Below, one piece after another: positions 1 through 10,200 of a stretch of 42,901 nucleotides of DNA; position 1 is the first letter of the stretch; the number at the start of each line of letters is the position of its first letter. The position numbers and the translations under genes were made by a program. Under the pieces are notes generated by a model. The model searched no databases and was not told the origin of the DNA. It worked only from the letters and a program-made list of their open reading frames with translations. This stretch comes from Euryarchaeota archaeon ADurb.BinA087 (lineage in GTDB: Archaea > Halobacteriota > Methanomicrobia > Methanomicrobiales > Methanospirillaceae), in contig MVZQ01000002.1 of assembly GCA_002068435.1 (NCBI GenBank), positions 1 through 42,901 on the forward strand, given 5' to 3'.

Positions 1-2742
1 GTCGGGTATGTGCCGGAATACCAGTCCGGCATGCGGCTGGTCTGGCTGGCCGATACCAGTACCAATCTGCAGGGGTTCCATGCTTTCGGAAACTACGACT
101 GGCACGAGGCTGCAGAGCCGGAATACTGGTATTATTACCAATCGGGAGGTGAGAGGTACCCTACCACGACAGGGCTCTCGGGGAAGTACATCTCAGAACT
201 CCATATCCTGTCAAACCGGGAACCGGAAGGAGCGATCGAGGTAACCTCGAATCCTCCAGGGGCAAGGGTCTCCCTTGACGGTTCCGACAGCGGGTATGAG
301 ACCCCCTGCCGCCTCGAAGCACTCCAGGAGGGATTGTATTCCCTCACGGTCATGAAGGAAGGGTATCTCACCCCGGAAGAACAATCAGTGGAGGTAATCC
401 CTGGAAAGAGCCTGCCTGTGCATTTTGACCTTGTCCCTGCCCCTGCGGGGGGAGGAGATTCAGGCACGGACTCATCGGGAAGTAGCCCGCTCTCCCCTCT
501 CCCGGACCTGGCAATCCTCGAAGGAGGGCAGTTGGCGATGATGGAATTTCTCCGTATAAACGGCAGCTTTTCCGCCCATCCCTCCACTATTCTGCCGTTC
601 ACCCTCAAAGGCGGGGAAGAGGGGGCTGTTGCCTTTGACAAGAACATATCGGATTCCTCTCCAGAGCTTCTCCGTCTCTACCTGTTTTTCGATCGAAGCA
701 GTGCTGATCCCGGGATCGATGCTGATCCAGAGGTCGTTATTGCCACAGACCAGGGTGAAGTGACACCGATCAGGACCTGGGTTGAACGGGGCGAGGATGA
801 CCGGCCTTACTCCACGACGCTGGTATTCTTACTCCCGGTGGTGAACCCGGATGGCACGGTGATCGTGCGGAGCATGAATCACGCTTCCTGGAATGCTACG
901 GTAGCGGGAGGTCTGCTGCTGATGGGATACGAGGACCCGGGAGCAGGCACTAACGGGGTGTGGATCGCAGAAGGGGCGGATCTAATCGGGGAAGCCCCCG
1001 GCCTTGGGAGTCCCATGACCCTGGCAGAATTTACCGGGCCTTTCCCTGACCGGGAACCAAATGCCACCCTCGTCCTGGCAACCACCCCAAGCTCAGCAGC
1101 AGGCAATCTGAGCTTTTTTATCAACGGTGTCAGCATGCCGGGTCGATTGATTTCCGGCGAGAGCCCTGTTGCAGTCCACGAGATACTGCTTCAGGATGGG
1201 ACCGGATCCATGGTACGGTTTCATACCGGTGCCGATGATTCGGTAGTGACATGCCGGGTGGCAATCCTTTCAATGGATATTTCTGACCTTGCGGAGGATA
1301 CGGCAGGATCCATTCCGACCACGGGAACGATCACTCCCGGTACGACAACCCCTGCCGTTTCCCTCCCTGGGGAGTCGATACCTGCCCCGGAAGAAGCGAC
1401 ACCTCCCCTTACATCCACATCAGGTACAGAGAAGCTGCCTGGCTTCGACCCGATCGGAAGTTTCCTTTGCTGGCTTCATAATTTCGTTCTCTGGCTGCAG
1501 GGCATGCCTCCTGAATCCTGCTACCAGCGGACGGTCACGGTACCACCAGCAAGCGATAGTCCCCTCCCTCTGCAGGAAATCCCTGAAGAGCAAACTTTCA
1601 CGATTCAAGTCACTTCTACCCCGCAAGGTGCACTGGTCTCTCTTGATGGGCAGCCTACCGGATTGACAACACCGTGCGATCTCGTACTGCCATTAGATGG
1701 AGAACACACGATACGACTGACAAAGGAGGGATACCAGCCTGCTGAACAGGTCATAAGGGGTGATGAAGCTATTGAGGTGCACCTCCATCCGATGGTACCG
1801 GAACCGGTAATGACAACCATGCCTGCAGGTGCCCCTATCCCTGCCACCGGAACTGCACACCACGGAGGGGTATCCATCCGGACCTATCCTGAGCAGGCTG
1901 AGATTAAGATCGATGGGGTCGTAGTGGGCTCGAGATCTCCTCTCCTCGTCTATCCTCTGCGGGAGGGATTCCACACGATATCGGCAGGGATCCTGACAAC
2001 AGGGAACGCCTATGCATCGCAGGAGACGATCCGGGCATGGGTCTTCCCGGATGCGATCATGCCCATCGAGTTCAACCTGATGGATGCCGCCTCGTCCCGC
2101 TCTGTCACTATCGGTGGGGAGGCCTGGAAAGGTACGTCGTTCACCGTGAATGGCTATTACCCGCTCAAGAGGGTCCCTGAAAAGGTCGAGTTTGCAGAGC
2201 ATCCTTCGTTTGTCACCCTCATAAAGGACGCCGCCTATTATTCATTTACGATCCCACAAAGCAGCCGGGACAGCGGGCAGTTTCCTGTCCCGGCCAAAAC
2301 ACCCCTGGTCTGCAATCTCTCGATTGCGAGCGATCCAGCCGGTGCAGAAATTTTTATCGATGGTATTCGCACCGGACTCCTGACTCCTGCGATAATCCCC
2401 AATGTATCTGAGGGTTACCACCGGGTTTCGCTCACTGCAGAAAACCGGATCCCGGTGACTGAGCGCATTTTCCTCGCTGAAAGCCATTGCCTCATCGGGG
2501 ATTTCCAGGTAAAGTATTCACTTCCGTGGTACGCCTCGGGGAGTATCGTTCTCACCAGTGATCCCCCCAAGGCGGCGGTCTCCATCCGGGGTCTGAAGAC
2601 AGGAGAGGTGACACCCTGCACTATTGACGGGATCCCAATCGGGGTCTGGGAGGTGCTGCTCACCCTTGACAAGGGGAAACGATACCTTGATGTTACTGTC
2701 GAGCCGGGCCAGACCAGGAACTATTCGGTGGTGTTTGACTGA
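1..2742 (+). CDS. PEGA-repeat surface protein, 5' truncated by window edge
   Basis: The reading frame is open from base 1, so the gene begins upstream of the window; the first GTG/ATG codons are internal. The first ~65 residues (GMRLVWLADTS, then W-H-E-A-A-x-P-E-Y-W-Y-Y-Y) are the C-terminal part of the same head domain that opens the next two genes. PEGA domains (about 60 residues, small beta-rich repeats with the motif P-x-G-A-x-V-x-x-D-G, then G-Y or G-x-H) lie at about nt 235-430, 1600-1790, 1870-2080, 2318-2500 and 2540-2742. Between the first two is a region that resembles DUF3344-type archaeal surface domains (nt 535-1300) and a Thr/Pro-rich linker. No C-terminal membrane anchor is visible; the protein ends inside the last PEGA repeat. 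Role: probably an extracellular or envelope protein. PEGA assignment is firm, the rest is not. Confidence 0.85.
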   Translation, partial: VGYVPEYQSGMRLVWLADTSTNLQGFHAFGNYDWHEAAEPEYWYYYQSGGERYPTTTGLSGKYISELHILSNREPEGAIEVTSNPPGARVSLDGSDSGYETPCRLEALQEGLYSLTVMKEGYLTPEEQSVEVIPGKSLPVHFDLVPAPAGGGDSGTDSSGSSPLSPLPDLAILEGGQLAMMEFLRINGSFSAHPSTILPFTLKGGEEGAVAFDKNISDSSPELLRLYLFFDRSSADPGIDADPEVVIATDQGEVTPIRTWVERGEDDRPYSTTLVFLLPVVNPDGTVIVRSMNHASWNATVAGGLLLMGYEDPGAGTNGVWIAEGADLIGEAPGLGSPMTLAEFTGPFPDREPNATLVLATTPSSAAGNLSFFINGVSMPGRLISGESPVAVHEILLQDGTGSMVRFHTGADDSVVTCRVAILSMDISDLAEDTAGSIPTTGTITPGTTTPAVSLPGESIPAPEEATPPLTSTSGTEKLPGFDPIGSFLCWLHNFVLWLQGMPPESCYQRTVTVPPASDSPLPLQEIPEEQTFTIQVTSTPQGALVSLDGQPTGLTTPCDLVLPLDGEHTIRLTKEGYQPAEQVIRGDEAIEVHLHPMVPEPVMTTMPAGAPIPATGTAHHGGVSIRTYPEQAEIKIDGVVVGSRSPLLVYPLREGFHTISAGILTTGNAYASQETIRAWVFPDAIMPIEFNLMDAASSRSVTIGGEAWKGTSFTVNGYYPLKRVPEKVEFAEHPSFVTLIKDAAYYSFTIPQSSRDSGQFPVPAKTPLVCNLSIASDPAGAEIFIDGIRTGLLTPAIIPNVSEGYHRVSLTAENRIPVTERIFLAESHCLIGDFQVKYSLPWYASGSIVLTSDPPKAAVSIRGLKTGEVTPCTIDGIPIGVWEVLLTLDKGKRYLDVTVEPGQTRNYSVVFD

Positions 2743-2778
2743 TCAATGGTAATGAATACTGGCAAAATCATCATCAAG

Positions 2779-2787
2779 GTATATTTA
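2779..2787 (+). promoter_or_regulatory. Candidate TATA box for the dockerin-like gene
   Basis: TATATTTAC lies in an AT-rich intergenic stretch upstream of the GTG start at 2914. A second TATA-like run (TTTAAAAAC, about 2809) is closer. Either could serve; the leader would be 80-110 bases. Confidence 0.3.
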
Positions 2788-2913
2788 CTTGATTAAAAAT
2801 AATGAATGTTTAAAAACAAATAATTGTAAAGCCTGCAACAATTACCTAATTCCATCCCATACCAGGACTGTGATCAGATGGCTGAGTTATGTTCTCCTAA
2901 TCGAGGTGAAAAA

Positions 2914-3855
2914 GTGTCGGTTCATTCGAAAGGACGATGCCTGCTGACAATACTGTCTCTCATTTTTATCGTTACCAGTGTGTCAGCTGCAACCACCCAG
3001 GTAGAGATAGTGAAGTATGCAAACGATGGTAAGACTGTCATCAGCCAGAGAACGGTCAGTTACCAATGGATGATGAATAACCTCCCGGTTCTGGGTGATG
3101 GGGTGACCCATTACTATCACCAGGGGCCGGTCTTTAAAGATAACCCGGACCCTTTGGTACAGGAACAGCTCAGGTGGAATCCCGAAGAGGACACCAATGT
3201 CCTCGATAAAGACATGGGTGCCGTAAAGGGGACTAATATCAGGGATCTCTGCGACCTTGTGGGAGGAATGTCAACAGGAGAAGAGGTAAAGATACGGGCT
3301 GCTGACGGATGGAGTATGTGGTTTGGGTATAAAAATGTCTATGATTATTCGTCCCGTGAAGGTCCTATTGTCCTGTGTTGGTATCAGAATGGAAAATATC
3401 CTGATTCCGGGTATAATGATGGAATGAGACTGGTCTGGTTTGCGGATGATTCGGTCAATACCCTTGGGCCTGGCGGAACGGGTGTCCATGCGTTCGGGAA
3501 CTGGGACTGGCACGAGGCTGCAGCACCTGAATACTGGTATTATTACAATGGCGGATGGCCAACAACGACGGGTTTATCAGGGTTTACAATAAGTGACATT
3601 TCTCTTTACAGTGATGACCCAGTGCCGGTTATCCTGCCACTCCCCGGCCAGACATCAGTACCCACGGATCCGGACAAGGATGGACTCTACGAGGATATGA
3701 ACGGAAATGGGGCGATTGGATTCGGCGACGTCGTTCTGTTTTTCACTCATATTGAATGGATAAAGGAGAAAGAACCGGTAATAGCGTTTGATTTCAGCGG
3801 CAATGGTGTGATTGGCTTTCAGGATGTTGTGGTATTCTTCAACCAGGTGGGTTGA
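2914..3855 (+). CDS. Secreted protein: SUOX-like head plus dockerin-like pair
   Basis: I place the start at GTG 2914, not the upstream in-frame ATG 2878, because GAGGTGA (2903-2909) sits 4-5 bases before it and the signal peptide then begins normally (VSVHSKGRCLLTILSLIF, cleavage after VSA). That gives 313 residues. The body (about 26-250) is the same head domain as in the giant protein downstream: LPVLGDGVTHYYHQGPVF, DLCDLVGGM, then DGMRLVWFADDSVN and WHEAAAPEYWYYY. It looks like a cofactor-free relative of the sulfite-oxidase/molybdopterin-binding fold. The C-terminus holds two calcium-loop repeats, MNGNGAIGFGDVVLFF and FSGNGVIGFQDVVVFF, of the archaeal dockerin-like type, preceded by D-P-D-K-D-G. 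A partner cohesin is not seen here. Role unknown; extracellular location is likely. Confidence 0.85.
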   Translation: MSVHSKGRCLLTILSLIFIVTSVSAATTQVEIVKYANDGKTVISQRTVSYQWMMNNLPVLGDGVTHYYHQGPVFKDNPDPLVQEQLRWNPEEDTNVLDKDMGAVKGTNIRDLCDLVGGMSTGEEVKIRAADGWSMWFGYKNVYDYSSREGPIVLCWYQNGKYPDSGYNDGMRLVWFADDSVNTLGPGGTGVHAFGNWDWHEAAAPEYWYYYNGGWPTTTGLSGFTISDISLYSDDPVPVILPLPGQTSVPTDPDKDGLYEDMNGNGAIGFGDVVLFFTHIEWIKEKEPVIAFDFSGNGVIGFQDVVVFFNQVG

Positions 3856-4288
3856 GGTACATGGTCTTTTCAATTGTTGCCGGATAACGAACTGTCGGGA
3901 ACTAATTGAACCTACTCACTTTTTAGGAGGATTGGTGTAACGAGATTTTCCCACGAGAAGTAGAGGAAAAAAATTCCATTCATACCGCGCCGGGAGAATT
4001 GAACTGTTTATCAGTTGGTGTTTACTAAAACCATTTATTAATTTATTATTTATCGTTTAACTCATTTTTTATCATGAAAGTAAAAATAGGATTCATTTCT
4101 TCTCTGGATAGTGAAAAAAAAGTGTAATTGGTCCATAAAAAGAGGCAGGCCATTATTTTTTAAATAATTATAAACTTACTATTTTTTAAAATTCTCTGAA
4201 GTAAATAATAAATCTTTTAACAGCTCCTGTTGACCATTCCATTGTTTTTGTTGTACATTTGGAAATTTCATCCAAACGAGGTAGAACC
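3856..4288. other. AT-rich intergenic region before the giant surface gene
   Basis: No convincing gene is present. A good ribosome binding sequence (TTAGGAGGATTGGTG, about 3924-3938) is followed almost at once by a stop codon, so it leads nowhere. The segment from about 4020 to 4215 is very AT-rich and contains TATA-like runs (for example TTTAAATAATTATAAAC near 4159), which probably form the promoter of the 7.5-kb gene. Confidence 0.5.
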
Positions 4289-7200
4289 ATGGACAAGAAG
4301 AAGACGATATGGGCATATTCGCTCATCTTTATTGCAGTATTGCTGTTTGCCACACCAGCGATAGCTGCGACCACGACCGTGCACATTGTACGGTATGCAA
4401 ACGATGGAACAACGGTCCTGAACGAGACCAATATCACCTATCAATGGATGAGGGATAACCTCCCGGTGCTGGGTGATGGAGTTACCCACTATTACCACCA
4501 GGGACCGGTCTTCATCGATGATGATAACGAGACTCTCGAACAGGAGCTGAGGTGGAACCCTCAGGAAAATACCAATGTCCTCGAGAAGGATATGGGTGCG
4601 GTAAAGGGTACCAACGTCAAGGATCTCTGCGACCTTGTGGGAGGAATGGCTCCTGGCGAACAGGCAAAGATCCTTTCCTCGGATGGTTTTTCCAAATGGT
4701 TCGCTTACGAGAATGTATATGGGTACTCCTCGCGTGAAGGTCCAATTGGCCTTACCTGGTACATGAATGGGAATTATCCCGACTCGGGGTATTCAGATGG
4801 TATGCGTCTAGTCTGGTTTGCCGATGATTCGGTCAATACCCTTGGGCCGGGGGGGGCCGGGGTCCATGCATTCGGCAACTGGGACTGGCATGAGGCAGCT
4901 GCGCCTGAGTATTGGTACTACTACCAGCAAGGCGGTGAAAATTATCCGACCACTACCGGCCTCTCTTCCAAGTATGTGAATCGCATTTATATCTACAGCG
5001 ATGATCCAGCACCTTCATCTATCAAGGTGGAATCCCCTGATGGTGGAGAGATCTGGAGTCTGGGATCTGTCCAGACTATCCAATGGAGTTACCATGGTGA
5101 CCTTGGGTCAACAGTAAAAATTGAGGCGCTTCGGGGAGAAACTGTGATAGCGACGATTCCCGGTGTTTCCATCGGAGCCGGAGGATCAGGTTTCTTCAAT
5201 CTGACGGTACCTTCAGGTACACCATTGGGCACTGATTATCGTATCCGGGTTACGAGCACCAGTGTTCCTGCCATTACTGATACAAGCGATGCACCATTCA
5301 CCATCAGTTCTCCGATTACGGTAGTTTCACCTGATGGAGGCGAGGTCTGGCAGCTGGGTTCTGCCCAGGCCGTTCAGTGGACCTATACCGGCAATCCCGG
5401 TTCTGCGGTAAAGATCGAGGCACTCCGGGGAGAAACGGTTATTGCGACAATTCCGAGCGTTTCTATCGGATCGGGAGGATCAGGGTTCTTCAATCTGACA
5501 GTTCCTTTCAGTACACCGCTCGGAGATAATTACCGGTTCCGGGTGACCAGCATCAGCAATCCGGCGTATACCGATACCAGCAATGCACCATTCACCATCA
5601 GTGCCGATAGCGGATCATCGATCAGTATTGTGTCACCAAATGGTGGTGAGATCTGGACGCAGGGTTCCACACAGTTCATAAACTGGACCTCTGAAGGCAA
5701 CCCCGGGTCCATGGTAAAAATCGAATTCTTGAAAGGCTCCACCGTCCTGAAAACAGTCACTGACATTCCCACCACTTCAGGCTCTGGCAGTATACCGGTT
5801 CCCTATAGCACGCCTCTCGGTGATGACTATAAGGTCAGGATTACCAGCACCAGCAACCCGGCATATAGCGATACAAGCGCCGCTCCCTTCACGATTGGAT
5901 CTGCTATCACTGTCGTTTCGCCCAATGGCGGGGAGATCTGGCCGCCGGGGTCTACCCACCCCCTCCAGTGGACCTATCTCGGCAATCCCGGTTCTGCGGT
6001 AAAGATCGAGGCACTCCGGGGAGAAACGGTTCTGGCGGTTATATCGTCCAGCCACCCCATCGGATCGGCCGGGGCTGGATCGTTTAACCTCACCTTCCCC
6101 AATAGCACTCCGCTAGGTGATGATTACCGGATACGGGTTACGAGTACCACCTATCCCGCCTGCACTGATACCAGTAATGGATTCTTCAGTGTCGGTACGC
6201 CACCGACCATAGATGTGCTCTTTAACGGGACCGTGGCACTCACTCCCGGAGCGACGTTCAATGTTACCACTTACAATACGAACCTGACGTATACCGTGAA
6301 TCGGACCACCCCGTTAGGAGCCCTGGATGTGGCTGCCACCACGGCCGGGTTCACCTACGGCGTGACGGACAAGCAGTGGTCGGGATATGGCGTCCTGCTG
6401 CTGGACAACATCGATACGTATCTCTACCAGAAGACACCCCGGCAGGCATGGTATGCCTACGTCAACGATGTATACAAGGACGGATATAACAACCCTGCCG
6501 GCGGACTGAACCTCATTCCACTGAATGACGGCGACCGGGTGGAATACTACTTTGTTAATGGTACTGTGGCTGACCCGGCCAACCTGGCGGCGGTCAAGGC
6601 AAATGCCTCTGCTGCAGTACTGACCATCGCTGATATTGCATCCGGCCCGGTCATGGACGTGCTGTTTAACGGGACTGTGTCACTCACTCCCGGAGCGACG
6701 TTCAACGTTACTGCGTACAATACGAACCTGACGTATACCGTGAACCGGACCACCCCCTTAGGAGCCCTGGATGCGGCTGCTACCACGGCCGGATTCACCT
6801 ATGGCGTGACAGACAAGCAGTGGTCGGGATACGGGGTACTCCTGCTGGACAACATCGATACCTACCTTTACCAGAAGACGCCTAGGAAAGCCTGGTATGC
6901 GTATGTCAATGACGTCTTCAAGGATGGGTATAACAATCCTGCCGGCGGACTGAACCTCATTCCGCTGAATGACGGCGACCGGGTAGAATACTACTTTGTC
7001 AATGGCACTGTGGCGGACCCGGCTAATCTCGCTGCGGTCAAGGCAAACGCCTCTGCTGCAGTACTGACCATCGCTGATACTACCCCAGGCCCGGTCATGG
7101 ACGTGCTGTTTAACGGGACTGTGTCACTCACTCCCGGAGCGACGTTCAATGTTACCGCTTACAATACGAACCTGACGTATACCGTGAACCGGACGACCCC

Positions 7201-10200
7201 GCTGGGAGCGCTGGATGTAGCCGCCACCACAGCCGGGTTTACCTACGGTGTGACGGACAAGCAGTGGGCGGGATACGGTGTCCTGCTGCTGGACAACATC
7301 GATACCTATCTCTATCAGAAGACACCCCGGAAGGCCTGGTATGCGTATGTCAATGACGTCTTCAAGGATGGGTATAACAATCCTGCCGGCGGACTGAACC
7401 TCATTCCGCTGAATGACGGTGACCGGGTGGAATTCTACTTTGTCAATGGCACTGTTGACGATCCTTCCAACCTTGCCGCGGTCAAGGCAAATGCCTCAGC
7501 CGCGGTCATGACAATTGCTTCGACAGGGGTAATCCCTACTGACTGGAACCTCATCCTCGATGGTGCAAAGGTCGAGACGGTGACAAAAGCTTACTTCGAA
7601 TCTGGTCTTGCCTGCCCGAGCTCCGGTCACCAGGTATTCTGGACCGATGGCGAGGGAAACGAGTGGGGCGGTGTCCCACTCTGGTTGCTGGTCGGCATGG
7701 TAGATGATGATCCGGACGTAGGCCCGGACCATTACAACTTCAACGACGCCCTTGCCGCAGAGGGTTACTCGGTGAAGGTGACCGCGGGAGACGGGTATTC
7801 CATCAATTTCGAGAGCACCGATATCGCCCGCAACAATGACTACATCGTGGCAAATACCCTGAACGGGGAGCCTCTGCCACTGCTCCGTCCCAACAGCACC
7901 AAGCCCTGCTTCCCGCTCCAGATGATCGGCCCCGCGGTTACCTCCGGGAAACTGATAGGGAACATCAACTCGATCGAGCTCGTTGGACTTCCCGAGCCGC
8001 CTGAGGGATGGACGCTCAGTATGGAAGGTGATGTGGTGGATATCATCACGCAGCAATACTTCGAAGAGGGCATTGCCTGTCACCACAACACCACTTATAC
8101 CGATGGCAGCGGGAATGTATGGAGTGGCGTCCCTCTCTGGGAACTTTTGGGGGCTGTCGATGACACCGAGACCGCTTCCCACTGGACCTTCAATGATACC
8201 CGCGCTTCCACAGGTTACACCATTCGCGTGATCGCCGTTGACGGATTCAATCGGACCTTTGCGAGCGGGGATGTCGCGAGGAGCAGTAACTATATCGTGG
8301 CGAACAAGAAGAACGGCGAATCACTGAACGAAACTGAAGCTCCGCTCCGCCTGGTGGGCGCGAATGCCACCGGTGGGAAGAGCGTGAGCAAAATCTCAGC
8401 TATCCGGCTCGAAGGCCTGCCTGCATACCCCCCCGGTAACTGGAGCCTGCTGCTCGATGGTGCGATCAGTGATATCATCCCCCAGCCTGAGTTTGAGGAC
8501 TGGGCCGCCTGCCATCCGGCGGCATATACCGATGGGGACGGGAATGTCTATGAGGGTATACCCCTCTGGCGTCTCATGGGGTGGGTCGATGACAGGATCC
8601 CCCATGGATCGGATGGATTTAACAATGCTCTCGCCATTGCCGGATACAAGGTGATCGTTACTGCCGGGGATGGATACAGCAAGGAGTTCACGAGTCAGGA
8701 GATAGGAACGACGAACGGCTTTATCATCGCGAACAAGATGAACGGGCTGCCGCTTCCTGCCGATGGAGAGCACCCACCGTATCCATTACGCCTCGTCGGT
8801 GCAGGTCTCCCCTCCGTCCATTATAGCGTTGGCAACGTGGTCAAGATTGAGCTGACCGACTTCCAGGAACCCACCGAGATCCCGAAAATTACCATCATCA
8901 AGTATGCATCCGATGAGGTCACGATCATCAACCAGACCACGGTCGACTATGTCTGGATGGAGGCACACCTCCCGGTCATAGGCGATGGTGTGACGCACTA
9001 TCAATACCAGGGCCTCACCCTCGACCCGGACGATCTCTGGGACCCCACCGAGACCAAGGGGATGACTCCGCCCAAGATCGATAACGCGATCAAGGGAACA
9101 AAAGTGCAGGATCTCTGCAACCTGGTGGGCGGGATGGAGCCGGGCACCGAGATCACGTTTGTTGCTACCGACAATTGGGAGACCACGCTTCCCTACGACT
9201 GCATCTACCCCAATCCGCATGTTTATTCCCATCTTGGCGATACGATAATTGCCTGGTACGCTGACGGACAGTATGTCCCCAATTACACTGATGGGCAGCG
9301 GCTCTTCTTTACCCCTGAAGATCATGTAGCTGGGCAATGGAACATGCACGAAGCCCTTCCTGAGGAATACTGGCATTACAATTATCAAGATGGGGTCAAC
9401 TACCCGTCAGTTGCCGGTCTCTCGGCCAAGTGGATCACGACTATCAAGATCTACTCTTCCCCGGCAACTGACTGGACGCTTGTCCTTGACGGAGAGGAAA
9501 TCGGCGGGCTGAAACAGAATATCTCGCGTACCTACTTTGAATCTGCACTCACGTGCAGTTTCGGTGCAAACCACGAAGCAGAATATACTGATAGTCAGGG
9601 CAGAACCTGGGCAGGAATGCCTCTGTGGTTCCTTGCCGGTTTTGTTGATGACCAGGATCAGCACTCGGCAAATGCCTTCAACGAAACCCTGGCAGCAGCC
9701 GGGTATGATGTGATAGTGACTGCAGGTGATGGTACCTTCACTACCATTCCAAGCGACCAGATAATCCGGAACAACAACTACCTTGTTGCAAATACCCTGA
9801 ACGGGACAAGGATTCCTGAAGAGGACCCGAGCTGGCCGCTTCGCCTGGTTGGCCAGAACGTCACGGGTGCAATGAGTGTAAAGGGGATTGCATCGATTGA
9901 ATTACTCCCCTCCGGGATCGGGCCAACAGCCCCGACGGCAAACTTCACCGCTGATGTGACCTCTGGGGATGCCCCACTCACGGTGAACTTCACTGACTCC
10001 TCGACTGGTGACGGCATCACCGCGTGGGCATGGGACTTCGAGAACGACGGCACGGTTGACTCGACCGAGCAGAATCCGAGCCACGTCTACGACACGGCCG
10101 GCACCTTTACCGTGAACCTCACGGTGACGAATGCGGGTGGCAGTGACAGCGAGGTGAAAACGGATTATATCACCGTAATGACCCCCTGGTTAACAACGGT

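Noticed and set aside
2878-2913. ATG 2878 as the start of the dockerin-like protein
   Set aside because: It lacks a ribosome binding site and would place 12 extra residues before an otherwise normal signal peptide; GTG 2914 has GAGGTGA in front.
5021-7525. CRISPR-like direct repeats
   Set aside because: The repeats are hundreds of bases long, in frame, and encode protein domains; there are no short repeats with unique spacers.
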